Assembly (NCBI GenBank): GCA_963922415.1
Contig: CAWUIP010000013.1
Span: 1 to 46,742 of the forward strand
DNA length: 46,742 bases
Source: Aliishimia sp963922415
Lineage (GTDB): Bacteria; Pseudomonadota; Alphaproteobacteria; Rhodobacterales; Rhodobacteraceae
Reading direction: 5' to 3'
In this document: positions 43,565 through 46,742 of the stretch, piece by piece
Numbering within the stretch: position 1 is the stretch's first letter
Layout of the letters: the number at the start of each line of letters is the position of its first letter
Made by a program: the position numbers and the translations under genes
The notes under the pieces: generated by a model
The model's input: only the letters and a program-made list of their open reading frames with translations
What the model was told of the DNA's origin: nothing
Database searches by the model: none

Positions 43565-44425
43565 TTACATGATAGGCAAACGGTCGAGTGCGGCGGCGGC
43601 ACGATCGGCTTCAGCCGCGAGGATCGACCAGTCCGGGACGTCTGTGTCCCACTCGACTAAGACAGGCAGTGGTCCGGACCGGTCCAAAACATAGTCAAGA
43701 AGTGCCCAAACCGGGTCGACAACGGCGGCGCCGTGACTGTCGATAAGCAAGGCGCGACCAGCGTCGTCGGTATCTTCGTCGTGGCCGCCAAGGTGAATTT
43801 CACCCACGGCATCCAGCGGATAGGCGTCGATGTAATCTGTCGGGCTCAAGCCCAAATTCGTGGCCGAGACAAACACGTTATTGACGTCGAGCAAAAGGCC
43901 ACAGCCCGTACGACGCGCCAGCTCGGCCAAGAACGCGGTTTCTTCCATCGTACTTTCGGCGAAGGCCAGATAGCTTGATGGGTTTTCCAACAGCATCTCG
44001 CGGCCCAGCGTCTGTTGCACCTCGTCGATATGGTCGGCAACGCGCGACAGGGTTTCGGCGGTATAGGGCAGGGGCAACAGGTCGTTCAAAAACTCCGCGC
44101 CATGCGTGGACCAGGCCAGGTGTTCGGAAAAGCTCGCAGGCTGCAGCCAATCGCAAAGGTGCTTGAGGCGCGCCAGATGGTCGGGGTCGAGACGGCCCTC
44201 GCCGCCGATGGAGAGGCCCACGCCATGCACTGAGATCGGAAAGCGCTCGGCCAGGGCGCGCAGCTGCGCCAAAGGACGCCCGCCATCCCCCATATAGTTT
44301 TCTGCGTGAATCTCCAGCCACTTAACCGGTCCATCGCCCGCTTGTATATCCGCAAAGTGCTGCGGCTTGTATCCAACGCCGGGCGCGCTGGGCAGGGGGT
44401 CATGGGGCAGGAATTGGTCAAGCAT
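43565..44425 (-). CDS. bufB: multinuclear non-heme iron oxidative enzyme (DUF692, BufB family)
   Basis: A 286-residue TIM-barrel enzyme. MNIO enzymes install oxidative changes on cysteines of RiPP precursors, for example thiooxazoles in bufferins. Likely iron ligands are visible: E38/H40/E42/N43 in EIHAEN, H67 in SVHG, H102 in SEHLA, E147/N148 in LLENPSS, D180 and N182 in LDVNN, H211/H215 in IHLGGH, D229/H231 in IDSHG, and E258/D260 in VEWD. All key positions appear present. I start at ATG 44425, directly before conserved sequence. It lies 59 nt after the precursor gene, across a strong hairpin. Confidence 0.92.
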   Translation of the reverse strand: MLDQFLPHDPLPSAPGVGYKPQHFADIQAGDGPVKWLEIHAENYMGDGGRPLAQLRALAERFPISVHGVGLSIGGEGRLDPDHLARLKHLCDWLQPASFSEHLAWSTHGAEFLNDLLPLPYTAETLSRVADHIDEVQQTLGREMLLENPSSYLAFAESTMEETAFLAELARRTGCGLLLDVNNVFVSATNLGLSPTDYIDAYPLDAVGEIHLGGHDEDTDDAGRALLIDSHGAAVVDPVWALLDYVLDRSGPLPVLVEWDTDVPDWSILAAEADRAAAALDRLPIM

Positions 44426-44446
44426 AGCGCAGATCCAAACTTGGGT

Positions 44447-44471
44447 CGGGCAGGGCGCAAAACCCTGCCCG
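44447..44471 (-). promoter_or_regulatory. intercistronic hairpin between bufA1 and bufB
   Basis: A 9-bp perfect stem (CGGGCAGGG and CCCTGCCCG) with a 7-nt loop lies in the 59-nt gap, 13 nt after the precursor stop codon. No T-run follows in the transcribed (minus) direction. Such a stem can raise precursor mRNA over enzyme mRNA by partial termination or by stopping 3' decay. Confidence 0.6.
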
Positions 44472-44484
44472 TCCGCAGGGGGAC

Positions 44485-44790
44485 TTATGCAGGGATGTCG
44501 CGGTCCAATGGCTCCAGCGAACCTTCGCGTGCTGTGCCATCGGCGAGCGCTGGCAGGTCGATATCGGTGCAAGTGCCCGCGTCAACCAAAGTCCAGGCGT
44601 TGCCTTGGTAATCCACTGTCGATGTACCCGCGCATGTCGTGCCGGGGCCCGCTGCGCAGTCGTTTTCACCGGCCAGTGAGATGCCATAGCATTTTTCTTT
44701 GCTGGCGGCTTCTGCAGCGGTTGGCGCTTGCGCGGCAAATGCTGCAGCGACGGCAGATGCGATGGCGAGTGTTTTAACAGGTGTCGTCAT
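44485..44790 (-). CDS. bufA1: bufferin-type RiPP precursor (DUF2282, BufA1 family)
   Basis: A 101-residue precursor. Residues 1 to about 28 are a Sec-type signal (TLAIASAVAAAFAAQAPTAAEAA), so the mature peptide is exported. The mature part carries four cysteines: C34 in EKCYG, C45 in NDCAAG, C53 in TTCAG and C74 in AGTCT, the arrangement of copper-binding bufferins, in which the middle cysteines are oxidised to 5-thiooxazoles. The EKCYG and NDCAAG motifs are characteristic of DUF2282. It ends with an acidic tail. GGAGGAAC precedes the ATG at 44790, the strongest ribosome site of the operon, consistent with high precursor output. Confidence 0.9.
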   Translation of the reverse strand: MTTPVKTLAIASAVAAAFAAQAPTAAEAASKEKCYGISLAGENDCAAGPGTTCAGTSTVDYQGNAWTLVDAGTCTDIDLPALADGTAREGSLEPLDRDIPA

Positions 44791-44865
44791 GTTCAGTTCC
44801 TCCAGAAAAGACGAAGTGTGGTTCGTATGCTGTCTTATGTGGCTGATCCTTAATGAAATACCACT

Positions 44866-44892
44866 CACACGCCTGTGTGTCACACGTGTGTG
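44866..44892. promoter_or_regulatory. CACAC/GTGTG dyad cluster upstream of bufA1
   Basis: Two adjacent dyads: CACAC-4 nt-GTGTG at 44866-44879 and the perfect 10-bp palindrome CACACGTGTG at 44881-44890, followed by TG. They lie upstream of the bufferin precursor gene and nothing else in the region explains them. Operator role is inferred. Confidence 0.5.
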
Positions 44893-45035
44893 AAAAATGC
44901 GTCACGAAGCCCCCGCCGCGTCATTGCCTCGCCATTTTCCAAAGTCTTTAGTAAGGTATTGAAAATGAACGGGTTAGTTAGGCGGCCCCATCGACGGGCA
45001 CGCATGATCGCCGCTGTTACGCGCAAGTTTTTGCT

Positions 45036-45056
45036 CGGATCAGTAGGACTGATCCG
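45036..45056. terminator. hairpin just 3' of thrS
   Basis: Perfect 9-bp arms CGGATCAGT and ACTGATCCG with a 3-nt loop, 31 nt beyond the thrS stop codon. No T-run follows in the thrS direction, but its place between thrS and the buf promoter makes an end-of-transcript role likely; an operator is the alternative. Confidence 0.5.
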
Positions 45057-45087
45057 AAACATTCCGGCCTGTCACAGGCGAATTTGT

Positions 45088-46742
45088 CTACACCGCTGCT
45101 GTCGCGCGGTCCGGTGGCAGGGCCGCTTGGCTGAGTTCTGTAACAATCTCGTCCAAACCCACAACGCTGGTTTGCTTTTCCCCAAGTCGCCGCACTGAAA
45201 CGGTCCGCTCGTCGACTTCGCGGTGCCCAACGGCTAAGATCACCGGCACCTTCGACAGCGAGTGCTCGCGGACCTTATAGTTGATCTTTTCGTTGCGAAT
45301 ATCGCGCTCGACGCGCACGCCCGCGGCCAAAAGCGCTTCGACCACATCGTCTACATAAGGATCCGCGTCTGAGGTGATCGAGGCCACAACAACTTGCCGC
45401 GGTGCTAGCCAGAAAGGTAGCTTGCCGGCGTGTTCCTCGATCAAGATGCCTATAAACCGCTCAAACGACCCTAGGCATGCACGATGTAACATTACCGGCG
45501 TCTGCTTGGTACCGTCGCGGGCCACAAAATTGGCACCCAAACGTTCTGGCATATTGGTGTCGACCTGCAGTGTTCCACATTGCCAATTCCGCCCGATGGC
45601 ATCCGTCAGAGTGAATTCAAGCTTCGGGCCATAAAACGCCCCTTCGCCGGGCAGCAATTCGTAATCGTAGCCCGCCGCGCGGCACGCATCGCCCAGCGAC
45701 TTCTCCAGAATGTCCCAGGTTTCATCACTGCCAATGCGCTTTTCAGGCCGCGTTGACAGCTTCACAGTCCAGCCGTCGAATCCGAGATCAGCGTAGACTT
45801 TGGCCAGGAAGGCAATGAACTTTTTGCTTTCCGTTTCAATCTGATCCATTGCGCAGAAGATATGGCCGTCATCTTGGGTAAAGCCCCTCACACGCATGAT
45901 TCCATGCAGGGCACCCGATGGCTCATACCGGTGGCAAGACCCAAACTCGCAGAACCGCATGGGCAGGTCGCGATAAGATTTGAGCCCTTGGTTGTAGACT
46001 TGTACATGCCCCGGGCAGTTCATGGGCTTGAGCGCGTTGATGCGTGTGTTGGGACCAGTCAGACGCATTTCTGCTGGGGGTTTGTTGTCGCCCGAATTGC
46101 TTTCGTCCACCTCAACGATGAACATGTTTTCTTGGTACTTGTCCCAGTGCCCCGAGGCCTCCCACAGCTTGCGGTCGACGACTTCGGGTGTGTTCACCTC
46201 ACGATACCCGTCGCGGGTCTGCATCCGGCGCATGTAATCCATCAGCGTGGTGTAGATAGTCCAGCCGTTTGGGTGCCAAAAGATCTGACCAGTGGCCTCC
46301 TCTTGCAGATGAAACAGGTCCATTTCGCGGCCCAACTTGCGATGGTCGCGTTTGGCGGCCTCTTCGAGCATGGTCAAATGCGCTTTGAGCTTTTCCTTGC
46401 CGGTGAAGGCAACGCCATAGATGCGTTGCAACTGCTCACGGTTGGAGTCGCCGCGCCAGTAAGCGCCTGCGATGGACATCAGCCGGAACGCATCGCCGGG
46501 AACTTGGCCGGTGTGCTGCAGATGCGGGCCCCGGCACAGATCTTGCCAATCTCCATGCCAATACATGCGCAAGGGCTCATCGCCCGGGATTGCCTCGATC
46601 AATTCGACCTTAAAGGGCTCGCCATTGTCCTTGTAATGCTGGATCGCGCGGGCCCGGTCCCAGATCTCGGTCCGGACCGGTTCATGCTTGTTGATGATCT
46701 CTTTCATCTTCTTTTCGATGGTGCCGAGATCTTCGGGCGTGA
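45088..46742 (-). CDS. thrS: threonyl-tRNA synthetase, N-terminally cut by the window edge
   Basis: The frame runs open to the end of the window (last residues visible upstream of the first internal Met are PEDLGTIEKK), so only the C-terminal 550 or so residues are present; full ThrS is about 640-650. The editing/SAD region holds YWHGDWQDLCRGPHL. The class II core has the zinc-binding NCPGH, motif 2 FCEFGSCHRYEPSG, then MRVRGFTQDDGHIFC, and motif 3 LHRACLGSFERFIGILIEE. The C-terminal anticodon domain (VASITSDADPYVDDV) follows. The product charges tRNA-Thr with threonine. It is transcribed toward the buf operon. Confidence 0.96.
   Translation of the reverse strand, partial: TPEDLGTIEKKMKEIINKHEPVRTEIWDRARAIQHYKDNGEPFKVELIEAIPGDEPLRMYWHGDWQDLCRGPHLQHTGQVPGDAFRLMSIAGAYWRGDSNREQLQRIYGVAFTGKEKLKAHLTMLEEAAKRDHRKLGREMDLFHLQEEATGQIFWHPNGWTIYTTLMDYMRRMQTRDGYREVNTPEVVDRKLWEASGHWDKYQENMFIVEVDESNSGDNKPPAEMRLTGPNTRINALKPMNCPGHVQVYNQGLKSYRDLPMRFCEFGSCHRYEPSGALHGIMRVRGFTQDDGHIFCAMDQIETESKKFIAFLAKVYADLGFDGWTVKLSTRPEKRIGSDETWDILEKSLGDACRAAGYDYELLPGEGAFYGPKLEFTLTDAIGRNWQCGTLQVDTNMPERLGANFVARDGTKQTPVMLHRACLGSFERFIGILIEEHAGKLPFWLAPRQVVVASITSDADPYVDDVVEALLAAGVRVERDIRNEKINYKVREHSLSKVPVILAVGHREVDERTVSVRRLGEKQTSVVGLDEIVTELSQAALPPDRATAAV

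Larger units (their letters stand above)
44791..45087. other. 297-nt intergenic region upstream of the buf operon
   Basis: No supported gene in any frame; short open frames here lack ribosome sites and composition support. It contains a dense cluster of CACAC/GTGTG elements (44866-44892) 76-102 nt upstream of bufA1 and a 9-bp hairpin close to the thrS stop (45036-45056). The buf promoter must lie here. Confidence 0.5.

Noticed and set aside
44880..45198. Short open frames on both strands between bufA1 and thrS
   Set aside because: No ribosome sites, no similarity, and one overlaps thrS in antisense; treated as non-coding.

Overview
The window reads as a chromosomal segment of a marine-type alphaproteobacterium of the Rhodobacteraceae (Roseobacter group). 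I infer this from its high GC content, tight gene packing with many ATGA-type overlaps, an HWE-family histidine kinase, a PccR/ScfR-type regulator beside propionyl-CoA carboxylase, a perfect CtrA-type TTAA-N7-TTAAC box, and many short lipoproteins and secreted proteins of the sort typical of that family. No rRNA, tRNA, CRISPR array, insertion sequence or prophage was seen. Most of the window is core genome.

Layout. 1-5500: the end of a CAP-domain protein, guanine deaminase, a divergent MgtE magnesium transporter coupled to 5-formyl-THF cyclo-ligase, then a receiver protein and HWE kinase on the opposite strand. 5580-9960 (minus strand): a flavoprotein dehydrogenase with two organic-anion transporters (BASS and SLC13). 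10020-16950 (plus strand): a hydrolase-like protein lacking its nucleophile, a YebC-family protein, an EEP-family phosphatase, a LysE exporter, a DMT transporter, and a small membrane protein overlapping a GMC oxidoreductase. 16950-31290: the propionate assimilation region, with pccR, an MFS exporter, pccB, pccA and methylmalonyl-CoA mutase. About 4 kb of small conserved or unknown genes lies between pccB and pccA. 31340-41480: NhaA, a VOC-GNAT-DnaJ-EEP operon, polyphosphate kinase, exopolyphosphatase and RlmJ. 41540-46742: a cold shock gene divergent from an ArsC-like gene, a four-gene bufferin-type RiPP operon (precursor, MNIO enzyme, partner protein, DoxX), and the C-terminal part of ThrS.

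How the genes work together. Propionyl-CoA is carboxylated by PccAB and rearranged by the B12-dependent mutase to succinyl-CoA. TTTGCAAA-like sites lie before pccB and before pccR, so PccR probably controls both. Ppk1 and Ppx form a polyphosphate make-and-break pair. The buf operon should make a secreted, cysteine-modified, metal-binding peptide.

The items most worth a second look are the buf operon with its intercistronic hairpin and upstream dyad cluster, the 15-bp repeated dyads between the csp and arsC-like genes, the hydrolase with Gly at the nucleophile position, the CtrA box before pccR, the terminator that embeds the ppx stop codon, and a family of similar intergenic hairpins with 6-nt loops.
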